A stretch of DNA of 64,000 bases from assembly GCA_000703065.1 (NCBI GenBank), contig JNLK01000001.1, positions 620,001 to 684,000 of the forward strand. The letters are read 5' to 3'. Below are positions 14,295 through 26,955 of this stretch, piece after piece. Within the stretch, counting starts at the first letter, position 1, and each line of letters opens with the position of its first letter. The stretch is from Lachnospiraceae bacterium AC2029 (GTDB lineage: Bacteria > Bacillota > Clostridia > Lachnospirales > Lachnospiraceae). The position numbers and the translations under genes were made by a program. The notes under the pieces are model-generated. The model was not told the origin of the DNA and ran no database searches. It saw only the letters and a list, made by a program, of their open reading frames with translations.

Positions 14295-16846
14295 GATCGT
14301 TCCCTTCCTTCCCGGATCCTTCGTATCTCCTTAATGACCAGTTTTATATCTACAGGCTTGGCAATATGGCCGTTCATTCCGGCATTCAGACACTCCGTGA
14401 TATTTTCGGAGAATGCATCTGCCGTCATTGCAACGATCGGAATGGAGGCCGCTCCGGGATTCTCCAGACTCCGGATTGCCCTGGTTGCGTCAAGGCCGTT
14501 CATTTCCGGCATCTGAACATCCATGAAGATCAGTTCATACCTGCCGGCATCCGCTGCATTTATCATATCCACACAAACCCGTCCGTTTTCCGCACGGTCA
14601 GCAGTCATACCGAACATGGTAAGCATGGCGGAAATGATCTCCCAGTTGATATCATTATCCTCGGCTACAAGGAAATGCAGTCCCTGCAGATCGGAATAAT
14701 CGTCCTCCGGCTCTACGGATCTATGTTCCTTTCCGATAAGATCGTTGATCTTATCATAGAGCGTGGATCGGAAAAGCGGCTTGCAGACAAAACCGTTTGC
14801 CCCTGCCTCTTTTGCCTTATCCTCAATGTCAGACCAGTCATATGCGGATATCAGTAAGATCGGAGTGTCTGCTTTGATCTCCGAACGGATCCGCCGGATG
14901 GTTTCTATGCCGTCCGTTTCAGGCATTCTCCAGTCGATAATGATAACACCGTAATCCCGCCCGGACAGATGCCTGTGTTCGATCATTCCCAGGGCCTCCG
15001 GCCCGCTTCGTGCCTGCTCTGTCGACGCGCCAAGGGACTCAAGGGAATCCACCGCCGTCTGCAGCATGACCTCATCGTCATCCACGATCAGAACATCAAC
15101 AGGATCAAGCTGCATCTCTTCTCTCTGCCTGTCTGCCACAGGGATATCCAGCGTGACCGTGAAGGTTGTCCCCTTGCCCTGCTCACTCTGACAATCGATC
15201 GTTCCCCCCATCAGATCCACCATCTGCTTCGTAATGGCCAGGCCCAGGCCTGTTCCCTGTATGCTGTTGACTCGACTGTCTATCTGCCTGGAGAAAGGCT
15301 GATACATGGTCTCCATATATTCTGCGCTCATGCCGATGCCCGTATCCGCCACGACGTAGATCAGTCTTACACATCCGGGCGCTTCACTGCTCTCCTCCCG
15401 CATTTCCACGTTGACCCGTCCGCCGGGTTCTGTGTATTTGATGGCGTTGGACAGGATATTGATATAGATCTGGTTCAGACGAAGCTGATCCGTATACAGA
15501 TATTCCTTTTCCATCCGGTTGATATGGAAACTGAATTCCAGATTCTTTTCCTTGATCATCGGGTGGGAGATATTGACCAGATTCTCCACCGTTTCCACTA
15601 TGGAAAATGTCAGGGGACTCAGCTTCAGTTTTCCGCTCTCCACCTTCGATATATCCAGGATGTCATTGATCAGTGTGAGCAGATGATTACTGGCAAGATT
15701 GATCTTCCGAAGGCTTTCCCCGGTTGATTGCGGATCTCCCAGATTCTTCTCGGCTATGGTTGTAAGACCTATGATAGCATTCATGGGAGTCCGGATATCG
15801 TGGGACATGGTGGAAAGGAAATCGGTCTTGGCCTTATTTGCGGATTCGGCTTCCCTGGCCGTAGCCTGGAGGCGTTTGTTCAGAACAAGCATAAAGCACA
15901 TATCACAGATGAACAGGATCAGCAGACCGGCAGAAACGATTCCGATCAGCAGCCAGTTTTCCTTATCCACCTGAAGATCCTCCGCCGGCACGAAACCCAG
16001 AAGCGTCCACCCTGCAGTAACGGTTACCGGAGTAAAGGCAAGTATACATTCCCGTCCGTGGGAATCAAGCATGGAAACGGAGCCCGTGGATGAAGTGATC
16101 TTTTCGAATAATTGCTGCCATGATTCGGGATCCGTTGGATTATAGGATTTATAGAACTCAAAAAAGCTGGAATTTTTAAAGCTGTATCCCCTCAGGATAT
16201 AATCACCGTCGGAATCGATCATGGACAGTTCGGCGTTCACAAGCTCCGTCTGCGGAAAAACCCATTTCTGTTCAAGCTCCGAGATGGGGATCACCCGAAG
16301 CAGGACTGCTTTCCCGGAGGTCCCGCTTTCCGGATCATACAGCGTCACCATGTTGCAGAAAGCCAGGGACTGCTCACCGTTCACCGGATTGGTGTAAGCG
16401 CGTGTGATGTTGATGGACTTCCCGATCTCAGCTATCCAGTCCGTGTTATTCAGGAGATTCACCCGTTCATAGGAAACAGCATATTCATCGTCCGTTCCCT
16501 GTTTCGGGCGTGTGGAGAGACCCGTGAGGGTATCAAGGGAGATCAGATGTGCAGACGTATTCGTAAGCACATGGGAGGCACGAATATACGCAACAGCCTC
16601 TTCCATGGTCATGTTATTGTTGTTGATATAACGCGCCCATACGTCGCAGATCCTCTGCTCACCCTCCAGATAGTTATCCGTCACCCGCTCCATGGTGATG
16701 GTTGTATTCTCAAAATTCTCGATCTGCCTCTGGTAAGAATCGCGGCTTACAAATCCGGAGTAATTAACAACAAAGCCCAATATGGCCGCCATAAGGATCA
16801 CGTTGAGAACAATTATAAAGATCTTTTTCATGTTCTGATTTCCCAT
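14291..16846 (-). CDS. hybrid sensor histidine kinase with two receiver domains
   Basis: 851 residues. Order: transmembrane helix about 7-27; extracytoplasmic sensor about 30-295 (Cache-like, inferred); second helix about 297-320; HisKA with phospho-acceptor His near 347 (STMSHDIRTPMNAI); HATPase with GTGLGLAI; first receiver with Asp near 636 (IIIDWRMPE); second receiver with Asp near 775 (FMDVQMPE). No DNA-binding output domain or separate regulator is adjacent. GAAAGGCGG precedes the ATG. Coupling to the downstream binding lipoprotein suggests that liganded lipoprotein contacts the sensor domain. Confidence 0.93.
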   Translation of the reverse strand: MGNQNMKKIFIIVLNVILMAAILGFVVNYSGFVSRDSYQRQIENFENTTITMERVTDNYLEGEQRICDVWARYINNNNMTMEEAVAYIRASHVLTNTSAHLISLDTLTGLSTRPKQGTDDEYAVSYERVNLLNNTDWIAEIGKSINITRAYTNPVNGEQSLAFCNMVTLYDPESGTSGKAVLLRVIPISELEQKWVFPQTELVNAELSMIDSDGDYILRGYSFKNSSFFEFYKSYNPTDPESWQQLFEKITSSTGSVSMLDSHGRECILAFTPVTVTAGWTLLGFVPAEDLQVDKENWLLIGIVSAGLLILFICDMCFMLVLNKRLQATAREAESANKAKTDFLSTMSHDIRTPMNAIIGLTTIAEKNLGDPQSTGESLRKINLASNHLLTLINDILDISKVESGKLKLSPLTFSIVETVENLVNISHPMIKEKNLEFSFHINRMEKEYLYTDQLRLNQIYINILSNAIKYTEPGGRVNVEMREESSEAPGCVRLIYVVADTGIGMSAEYMETMYQPFSRQIDSRVNSIQGTGLGLAITKQMVDLMGGTIDCQSEQGKGTTFTVTLDIPVADRQREEMQLDPVDVLIVDDDEVMLQTAVDSLESLGASTEQARSGPEALGMIEHRHLSGRDYGVIIIDWRMPETDGIETIRRIRSEIKADTPILLISAYDWSDIEDKAKEAGANGFVCKPLFRSTLYDKINDLIGKEHRSVEPEDDYSDLQGLHFLVAEDNDINWEIISAMLTMFGMTADRAENGRVCVDMINAADAGRYELIFMDVQMPEMNGLDATRAIRSLENPGAASIPIVAMTADAFSENITECLNAGMNGHIAKPVDIKLVIKEIRRIREGRERS

Positions 16847-16995
16847 AACCGCCTTTCATTCCCTTCACCCTGCCTGTAAATGACATCGTACCCTTATTTC
16901 ATGGGGCATAGTTCAGACAGTAACATTATACCATAGATCCGATGAAATATCAGTTCCATATTGGTACGATCTACGATTTTCGGGTATTTTTGCAT

Positions 16996-17030
16996 AGACA
17001 AAGCCAGGGGCTATGCCCCTGACTTTGTCT
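16996..17030 (-). terminator. hairpin after hdeD-like gene
   Basis: AGACAAAG and CAGGGGC pair with GCCCCTG and CTTTGTCT with one mismatch. The T-run is weak on both strands. It probably ends the HdeD-like transcript 26 bases after its stop. Confidence 0.6.
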
Positions 17031-17056
17031 ACAGTTTTAAACCGATTTGAACCGCT

Positions 17057-17596
17057 TTATGCAGCAGCGGCGATCATGTTTGCTCCGACGATAATGACGT
17101 TCAGTCCGAAATGAATTCCCAGGGCAACGATCAATCCGGTCGGGTCCATGAAGCTGAGTATACCGCAGATCACCAGAAGAATCCCGGCAATCATTAAAAG
17201 CAGCCAATGTCTGCCAAGGAGTTCCGCAACCTGTGCGTCCTTTGTCTTGCGCAGCTTGTTCGCCAGAAAGATACGGATGATACCGATCACAACCAGCCAG
17301 ATCGCAACTAGATAAATGATCGCTATATCCACCAGCAGCTGAAGCGCAGCGCTTCCGATCAGAACGATACCGAAGACCAGTGAAGCGATGGCGCCTACCA
17401 GCGCCCAGCCATCGGACAACCCTTTTTTCTTTCGTTCGTTCCAGAAGATAAGGCCGCCGATCGCGTCAAAGATCATCGTGAACCCGATCACATAACCCAG
17501 AGTCAGGTACGTGATCGCAGGATTGAAAAGGCAGTAAAATCCCGCAATGATCATAAAAAAACCCAGTATAATAGTTATCACTCTGCTTGCTCTCAT
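17057..17596 (-). CDS. HdeD/DUF308-family membrane protein
   Basis: 179 residues with six hydrophobic segments in three pairs, each of the form ...GIVLIG... or ...GFYCLFNP, as in DUF308/HdeD proteins, which are linked to acid resistance in enterobacteria but uncharacterised in Clostridia. The start at 17596 is chosen because GGAGG lies 8 bases upstream; the longer reading from 17611 would include the ribosome binding site itself. Single-gene unit. Confidence 0.85.
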   Translation of the reverse strand: MRASRVITIILGFFMIIAGFYCLFNPAITYLTLGYVIGFTMIFDAIGGLIFWNERKKKGLSDGWALVGAIASLVFGIVLIGSAALQLLVDIAIIYLVAIWLVVIGIIRIFLANKLRKTKDAQVAELLGRHWLLLMIAGILLVICGILSFMDPTGLIVALGIHFGLNVIIVGANMIAAAA

Positions 17597-17858
17597 ATAG
17601 TTTACCTCCATCAGGTGTTCTTTTTTTATTATATCATAAACTATCCGTTAGCGGGACTTTTATTTTCACACCTTATCGCCGGCACCGATCCGGAATTCAT
17701 CCTTCGGAACATCCGAATTTCTATAATATCTTCGAACTTCTTCTACAAAAAGCCCCAAAAAACTGTTATAATTTCCTTATAGGCATACGACCTTAATTGA
17801 CCGGAAAATAAGGAGCAACGAAGTCATCATCAAAAAATCTGTATCGAGGTATTCGTCT

Positions 17859-20798
17859 ATGAAAAAAAAGAACCGGAAATGGCGGGCCGCCTGCTTTGCA
17901 GTCGGTTCCCTGCTGATGAGCGGGATGATCGTCGGACATGCGATCCCCGCATATGCAGAAAATGTCCCTGAAGGTACATCCTACCCGGAAAGCTTTGATC
18001 TTCGTCGTGTGGATACGGACGGAGACGGAACTCCGGACAGATGCTATGTCACATCCGTGAAAAACCAGCGTCCCTTCGGTACCTGTTGGGGCTTTGCCGC
18101 AACCGCTGCCTCCGAGATCAGTATCCTTGGGTCTCTTCTTGCGGACGACCCGGATGCTTATAAGACGCTGGATCTCTCCGAGAAGCAGCTTGCTTATTTT
18201 TCAAACTCCCATATCGACGACCCTTCCGATCCGCAGAATGGGGAAGGCATCTATATCAGTGATGCAAAAACTTCCGCCGATTATTATCGGGGCGGAAATT
18301 CCTTCCTGGCTACCAATATCTATTCCAAAGGGATCGGACCGGTTTCGGAAAGCCGGGACGCAGCCTTTATCTATCGGGGGAAAAACGGAAATACCGCACA
18401 GCAGTATTTCGACGGTGCCTACCAGGATTCGTCTTACAGCCTGAAGGATGACTGGTCCATCGATCCTGACCTTAAGTATGAGCAGGACTATATCCTGAAA
18501 AGCAGCTATGTCCTTCCCTCTCCCTCCGGACGCGATGATTTTGGGCAGTACCAATATAATGAAATCGCCACAAATCTGATCAAAGAACAGCTTCTTCTGA
18601 AACATGGTGTAAGCATCGGTTTTTATGCGGTTTCCTGGCATCCCGATCAGGATCCGGACGAAGAGCAGAACGTGCTGAATACAGACACCTGGGCACATTT
18701 TGTTCCCTCCACCCAGGACGCCATGAATCATGCCGTCTGTATCGTCGGTTGGGATGATCATTACCCGAAGGAGAATTTTCTCTCCACACCGGAAGGCGAC
18801 GGTGCCTGGCTCGTAAAGAACAGCTGGGGGGCCGGAACGGAAACCTTCCCCAACCGCGGGACCGGTGACTGGGGACTTCTGGAGGGGCAGGACTCCGGAC
18901 CGGATTATACGCCAACCTCCGACATTCACACCGGATATTTCTGGCTGTCCTATTATGATCGAAGCATCACCACTGTGGAAGCACTGGAGTTCGATGTTTT
19001 TAAGGGGACACGGAATTACAGTCTTGACGAGTACGACTATATGCCGGCTTCCACAAGCACCTCCTCAACCCATCAGGAGCTCGTAAAATCCGCAAATATC
19101 TTCACTGCAAAGGGCAGCGAAGAGATAAACGCGGTCTCCTGCATGACAGAACAGCAGAACACAAAGGTTACCTATGAAGTCTATCTCATGCGGGATGATG
19201 CGGTTTCACCCGAAGACGGACTTCTTATGGCCAAGGTGGAAGAGACCTATCCCTACGGCGGATTTCATAAGACCACACTGGATACACCGATCCTTGTACA
19301 GCGTGGGCAGCGCTATTCCGTGATCATCACGATAGCTTTACCGGACGGCGGCTACGAAGTGGACTTCAATGCCGGCCAGGGCAAAGGCAGCGTCGTGAAC
19401 CTTCTGGAAGGAAGTTATTCCGTAGCAGTCGTCAACCCCGGAGAAAGCATGTTCTACAAGGACGGAACCTGGTATGATCTCTCGGAAAAGGAAACGGTAG
19501 ATCTTGCGGCAGGATCCAAAAAGGAATTATTTAACCAGGGAATTTACGCCATTGATAATTTCCCGATCAAGGGCTTCGGTGAGCTCAAGCCGGGCAATAT
19601 GGCTATGCGTCTGGTCGGAGATCGGACCTTCTATCCTGTGGACGGAGAGAATTCCGGTCCGGTCCGGTTGGAATTTGATGGTAACGGAGGGTATCCCCTG
19701 GGGAATCCCGCTATCGAATGGCGCCTTACCGAAGGAAGTGAAAAGATAGTATCCATGACGTTAAATGCCCAGAAGACCAAGGCCTCCTTCAAGGCCTTAA
19801 ACGTAGGCCGGGCGGATGTGATCGTAACGGTCCAGGGCGTCGGAACGGAATTTTTCTCGATCAACGTCAATCCCATCAACCTGATAACCGTGCTCCCGCT
19901 CATTCCCAACGGCGCCGTAACGTATGACGGAAAAGCACAGGAACCCCCGCTCTACGTAGTCGCTACGAACGGTATTCCCGCCATCGCCGGAGAGAATTAT
20001 ACACTGGACTTTTCTGATAATGTAAAATGCGGAGCTGCCCGTATCTCTGTCGTCGGGATCGAACCGTTCCAGGGAGAACAGACGAGTTATTTTGCGATCA
20101 CTCCTGCCAAAGCTGCGATCAAAAGAGCTTCCGGCGAAGGAACAAATGCAGTCATCATCGCTAAGGATCAGGCGGCAAGCGGAATCACCGCCTACCAGGC
20201 AGAATACCGAAAGAAGGGGGAGGAAGACTGGAAGGAGCTGAAATCTTCCGCATCCAGCAGCACCATATCCATCGGAGGCCTGGAACCCGAAACCACCTAC
20301 GAAGTACGGATCGCGGGATATGTAGATCTCCCGGAGGAAGCAGTTGGTGCTTATTTAAAACCCTTCTATATCGGTGAATACAGTGACACGATCGAAGTCA
20401 CTACCGGCAAGGCCTATGCAAATGAATGGGTAAACGGCAAGTGGTACGGAAAGGATGGTTCCCGGACCTACGCCCCCGTCGGGAAGTGGAAGCATAACAG
20501 CAAAGGCTGGTGGTACGCGGATACCGCCGGATGGTATCCGAAGAACTGCTGGCAGAAGATCGACGGCGTGTGGTACTATTTCCATGCCAACGGATATGCG
20601 GCTCAAAACGAATTCGTAAAGGGCTGGTGGCTGGGCGCAAATTGTGCCTGCACCTACAGCTACCGCAGTACATGGCACAAAAACAGCAAAGGCTGGTGGT
20701 ACGGCGATCCTTCCGGCTGGTATGCAAAGAAAAAGACCTATACCATTGACGGCAAGGCCTACCATTTTGATGCAAAGGGCTATTGTACAAACCCGTAA
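17859..20798 (+). CDS. secreted papain-family (C1) protease with cell-wall-binding repeats
   Basis: 979 residues. Signal peptide ends near AYA (residue about 32). The C1 domain shows catalytic Cys near 75 (NQRPFGTCWGFAA), His near 290 (AMNHAVCIVGWDD) and Asn near 320 (LVKNSWG). Next come beta-rich modules, including one starting YDGKAQEPP and a fibronectin III-like segment (EPETTYEVRIAGY). The last 130 residues hold Trp/Tyr/Gly-rich wall-binding repeats (KGWWY, WYYF) like those of the protein at 41788. GAGG precedes the ATG. A surface protease acting on host, dietary or bacterial proteins is expected. Confidence 0.9.
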   Translation: MKKKNRKWRAACFAVGSLLMSGMIVGHAIPAYAENVPEGTSYPESFDLRRVDTDGDGTPDRCYVTSVKNQRPFGTCWGFAATAASEISILGSLLADDPDAYKTLDLSEKQLAYFSNSHIDDPSDPQNGEGIYISDAKTSADYYRGGNSFLATNIYSKGIGPVSESRDAAFIYRGKNGNTAQQYFDGAYQDSSYSLKDDWSIDPDLKYEQDYILKSSYVLPSPSGRDDFGQYQYNEIATNLIKEQLLLKHGVSIGFYAVSWHPDQDPDEEQNVLNTDTWAHFVPSTQDAMNHAVCIVGWDDHYPKENFLSTPEGDGAWLVKNSWGAGTETFPNRGTGDWGLLEGQDSGPDYTPTSDIHTGYFWLSYYDRSITTVEALEFDVFKGTRNYSLDEYDYMPASTSTSSTHQELVKSANIFTAKGSEEINAVSCMTEQQNTKVTYEVYLMRDDAVSPEDGLLMAKVEETYPYGGFHKTTLDTPILVQRGQRYSVIITIALPDGGYEVDFNAGQGKGSVVNLLEGSYSVAVVNPGESMFYKDGTWYDLSEKETVDLAAGSKKELFNQGIYAIDNFPIKGFGELKPGNMAMRLVGDRTFYPVDGENSGPVRLEFDGNGGYPLGNPAIEWRLTEGSEKIVSMTLNAQKTKASFKALNVGRADVIVTVQGVGTEFFSINVNPINLITVLPLIPNGAVTYDGKAQEPPLYVVATNGIPAIAGENYTLDFSDNVKCGAARISVVGIEPFQGEQTSYFAITPAKAAIKRASGEGTNAVIIAKDQAASGITAYQAEYRKKGEEDWKELKSSASSSTISIGGLEPETTYEVRIAGYVDLPEEAVGAYLKPFYIGEYSDTIEVTTGKAYANEWVNGKWYGKDGSRTYAPVGKWKHNSKGWWYADTAGWYPKNCWQKIDGVWYYFHANGYAAQNEFVKGWWLGANCACTYSYRSTWHKNSKGWWYGDPSGWYAKKKTYTIDGKAYHFDAKGYCTNP

Positions 20799-20837
20799 CG
20801 TAAACCACATATCATCCTAAGCAGAAGCAAAGGATCT

Positions 20838-20881
20838 AAAAAGCGTCAGACACCTTACAACAAGGTGACCTGACGCTTTTT
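20838..20881. terminator. bidirectional terminator
   Basis: AAAAAGCGTCAG (20838-20849) pairs with CTGACGCTTTTT (20870-20881), with an inner CACCTT/AAGGTG stem. It separates the convergent protease and phosphatase genes. Confidence 0.9.
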
Positions 20882-20909
20882 CTTTCCCGCCCCGGATCCG
20901 GGATCTAGC

Positions 20910-21527
20910 TCAACCTAACACGATCCCATATTGTTCCGAAAGATCCCGAATCAGCATGTCATACCCGGTAAAATGTATCGCTTCCATTCCGAGCTTCTTT
21001 GCCGCCTCCACATTTCTCGGATTGTCATCGATGAAAATGCACTCCGACAGCTCCAGTCCGAACCTTGTGGTCAGCAGCCGGAAGATCGCCGGATCCGGCT
21101 TCGCCAGCTTCTCCAATGCGGAAATGATGTACCCGTCCGCCTCAGGCAGGAAGCGGAATTTCGGCCAGTGCGTCTCGGAAAGCTCCTTGGGATAATTTGA
21201 AAGAATGTAGGCGCCGTAGCCTGCCGCCTTCACCGCCCGGATCAGCGGAGCCGAATACTCCTGCTCTCTCACCAGATCCTCGGTATTCTTCCAGAAGATT
21301 TCCACCTCTTTGCTGTACTGAGGCATTTTCCCGGAATAATGCTCTATCGCATCCTTCTCCGAACGCAGCCCCAGATCCATCTCATGCCAGAACTCCGTCA
21401 GGATCATATGCTCCGACAGATACTCCACGGCCTCCTCGCTGAACCCCAGGTCTCTCATGTGATCGCGGTAACGGAAATCTATCAGCACGTCACCCACGTC
21501 AAATACAAAATTTTTGATCTTGCTCAT
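20910..21527 (-). CDS. HAD-superfamily phosphatase (YihX-like)
   Basis: 205 residues. Motif I is FDVGDVLIDF (the FDxGNV type seen in YihX sugar phosphatases), motif II LSNYP, motif III Lys in KLAKPDP, motif IV FIDDNPRN. The cap is helical, inserted after motif I (subfamily IA). Substrate is probably a sugar phosphate, which would suit its position 18 bases after a beta-galactosidase. Start at 21527 with GGAG 5 bases upstream. Last gene of the long minus-strand run. Confidence 0.87.
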   Translation of the reverse strand: MSKIKNFVFDVGDVLIDFRYRDHMRDLGFSEEAVEYLSEHMILTEFWHEMDLGLRSEKDAIEHYSGKMPQYSKEVEIFWKNTEDLVREQEYSAPLIRAVKAAGYGAYILSNYPKELSETHWPKFRFLPEADGYIISALEKLAKPDPAIFRLLTTRFGLELSECIFIDDNPRNVEAAKKLGMEAIHFTGYDMLIRDLSEQYGIVLG

Positions 21528-21545
21528 CACTTCTCCATTTCTACT

Positions 21546-24845
<3,300 letters not shown>

Positions 24846-24869
24846 TCAGAACATTTCCGTATTCCCGTC

Positions 24870-26213
24870 CTACCGACGGTTTGATTTTCTCCATATCTTA
24901 CGCTCTTCCGCTTCCCGGATCAGTTCATCCCGGAAGTCAGGATGCGCGATCCCGATCAGCAGCTCCGCCCGCTCCCAGGTGGACATTCCCTCCAGGTTCA
25001 CCACCCCGTATTCCGTGGCGATGAAGTACACCTCACTCCGCGGAGATGTGATGATATCTCCGTCAAACTGCGGACGGATCCTGGAATGCATCGTCCCGTC
25101 CTCCCTGTCATGGTAGGTGGATTTCATGCAGATAAATGCCTTGCCGCCCCGGGATGCCGACGCGCCGAACAGAAAGTCCAGCTGACCTCCGGTACCGCTG
25201 ATCTGGCGGGCTCCCGCACTCTCGGCAGCCACCTGACCATAGAGGTCCACCGCCACACAGCTGTTGATGGATACCATGTTGTCAATCTGCGCTATGGTAA
25301 AGGGCCGGTTCACGTACTCCATGGGATACGCCGCCACGCCCGGATTGTCATCCAGCCAGTCATACAGCTCCGATGACCCTACGGCACATCCGAACACGCC
25401 CTTTCCGCGGTCGATGCTCTTTCTCTTATTCGTAAGCTTTCCGGAATTATGCAGGGTCAGAAATGCGTCCGTGCAAAGCTCGGTATGCATGCCCAGATCC
25501 CGGACGTCCGACTCCGCGATGATCTCACCCACCGCATTCGGGATGCTTCCGATACCCAACTGCAGCGTTGCTCCGTCCACAATGTAGGGGATGATATGCG
25601 ATGCGATCTGCCGGTCCGTCTCCTTCGTCCGGATGGGCAGCAGATTGGTAAAGGGCTCGTGATCCCCTTCCACGATATAATCCACCTCGGAGATATGGAT
25701 GCACTCGTCATTTCCGCCGTGGATCCTGGGCAGATGCCGGTTCACCTCCACGATAACGATATCCGCCTTCCGGCAAATGGGTCCTGCCACGCCGGTATTG
25801 ACCGAGAAGTTGAAATACCCGTGCTTGTCCATGGGACTGACGGAAAGCATGACCACATTTACGTCTATAAAGAATTCATAGTATGCCGCATTGTTATGGA
25901 ATACCATGGGAATGTAATAACACATTCCCTTGTCACAGAGCTTCCGCTCATAGGAGGAACAGTGCCAGCTGTGGTAGACAAAATGCTCCTGTTGCGGATC
26001 GCACTCCACCACCTCGATGGGTCCGTCGATCAGATTGCCTCGGATTTTCACATCCTTCAGCTCATCCCTGCGCTTCGCAAGCGCCCGGTCCAGCAGCACC
26101 GGCTTTCCCAGCGTACTGGTGTAATCCACCCAGAACCCGTCCTTGATCACGGATACCGCCTCCTCCGGCGAACACAGCTTCTGTTGATATTCTCCCCAAT
26201 AATCCTTCAACAT
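24870..26213 (-). CDS. acyl-CoA:acetate CoA-transferase family protein
   Basis: 447 residues of the acetyl-CoA hydrolase/transferase superfamily that includes butyryl-CoA:acetate and 4-hydroxybutyrate CoA-transferases. Visible signatures are PMDKHGYFNFS, LQLGIGSIPNAVG, the likely catalytic Glu in GMHTELCTDAF, SGTGGQLDFLFGA and EYGVVNLEGMSTWERAE. It would move CoA between acetate and a short-chain acyl-CoA in the cytoplasm, the last step of butyrate or propionate formation. The acyl specificity cannot be fixed by eye. GGGGG precedes the ATG. It lies between mntP and lacZ, probably as part of the same transcript. Confidence 0.88.
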   Translation of the reverse strand: MLKDYWGEYQQKLCSPEEAVSVIKDGFWVDYTSTLGKPVLLDRALAKRRDELKDVKIRGNLIDGPIEVVECDPQQEHFVYHSWHCSSYERKLCDKGMCYYIPMVFHNNAAYYEFFIDVNVVMLSVSPMDKHGYFNFSVNTGVAGPICRKADIVIVEVNRHLPRIHGGNDECIHISEVDYIVEGDHEPFTNLLPIRTKETDRQIASHIIPYIVDGATLQLGIGSIPNAVGEIIAESDVRDLGMHTELCTDAFLTLHNSGKLTNKRKSIDRGKGVFGCAVGSSELYDWLDDNPGVAAYPMEYVNRPFTIAQIDNMVSINSCVAVDLYGQVAAESAGARQISGTGGQLDFLFGASASRGGKAFICMKSTYHDREDGTMHSRIRPQFDGDIITSPRSEVYFIATEYGVVNLEGMSTWERAELLIGIAHPDFRDELIREAEERKIWRKSNRR

Positions 26214-26265
26214 ATGCTACCCCCGTATTTCCTTCTTCACCAAGCTTACTCAGCCACATTTCCGG

Positions 26266-26853
26266 TCACTCGAAAAAGCTCTTCAGCAGGATCTCCAGTC
26301 CAATCCCGATCAGGATACAGCCTCCCAGGATGGAGGCCTTCCTGTTGATCTTCGTTCCGATTTTCACACCCAGCACGAGGCCGAGTCTGCAGATCACATA
26401 GGTCACGACGCCGATGAGTACTGACGCGATCACCGCCATCCATACTCCGTAATCCGCGATGGTGAAGCCCACGGACAGCGCGTCGATGGAGGTTGCGATC
26501 CCCTGGATGAACAGCGTCCGGCGGTTCAGCCGGAACTCTTCCTCTTCGTCCTCGTCCTTCTTCAGGATCGCCTCCAGAATCATCTTTCCGCCGATAAAGA
26601 GAAGCAGGAAAAATGCGACCCATGGGATGAAGGGCTCCGCCTTCTGAAACAGTACCAGAAAGAAATGTACCGCTACCCATCCCAACAGTGGCATAGCTGT
26701 CTGAAAGGCCGCAAAGACACCCGCGATCCCGCGTTTCTTCCGAACACTCATCTTCGGCTCATGGAATCCATTCACCACGGATACCGAAAATGCGTCCATG
26801 GCAAGCCCGACTCCCAGCAGAAGCGAGTTCCCGATAAATAATAAAGTTTCCAT
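26266..26853 (-). CDS. mntP: manganese efflux pump MntP
   Basis: 195 residues with six transmembrane helices. Two matching halves carry the metal-site motifs GLAMDAFSVSVVNG and GIATSIDALSVGFTIADY, characteristic of MntP. A cytoplasmic acidic loop (DEDEEEE) separates them. It exports Mn(II). AAGGGAG is close to the ATG. I looked for a yybP-ykoY manganese riboswitch in the 102 bases upstream and did not see its conserved bases. Confidence 0.93.
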   Translation of the reverse strand: METLLFIGNSLLLGVGLAMDAFSVSVVNGFHEPKMSVRKKRGIAGVFAAFQTAMPLLGWVAVHFFLVLFQKAEPFIPWVAFFLLLFIGGKMILEAILKKDEDEEEEFRLNRRTLFIQGIATSIDALSVGFTIADYGVWMAVIASVLIGVVTYVICRLGLVLGVKIGTKINRKASILGGCILIGIGLEILLKSFFE

Positions 26854-26955
26854 GTTACTCCCTTACAGTTACTTCCTCAGCCATTGCCGATCCTACAACG
26901 GCTGCGTTTGATATAAATCCGCACCGCGCTCTGCGGTACGATATGGTCTCACCGG

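Noticed and set aside
17740-17772. promoter for the secreted protease (TATAAT at 17767)
   Set aside because: The -10 is perfect but no acceptable -35 lies at 16-18 bases, so it was not listed as a feature.
26854-26955. yybP-ykoY manganese riboswitch before mntP
   Set aside because: The characteristic conserved loops are not present in the 102 bases upstream.
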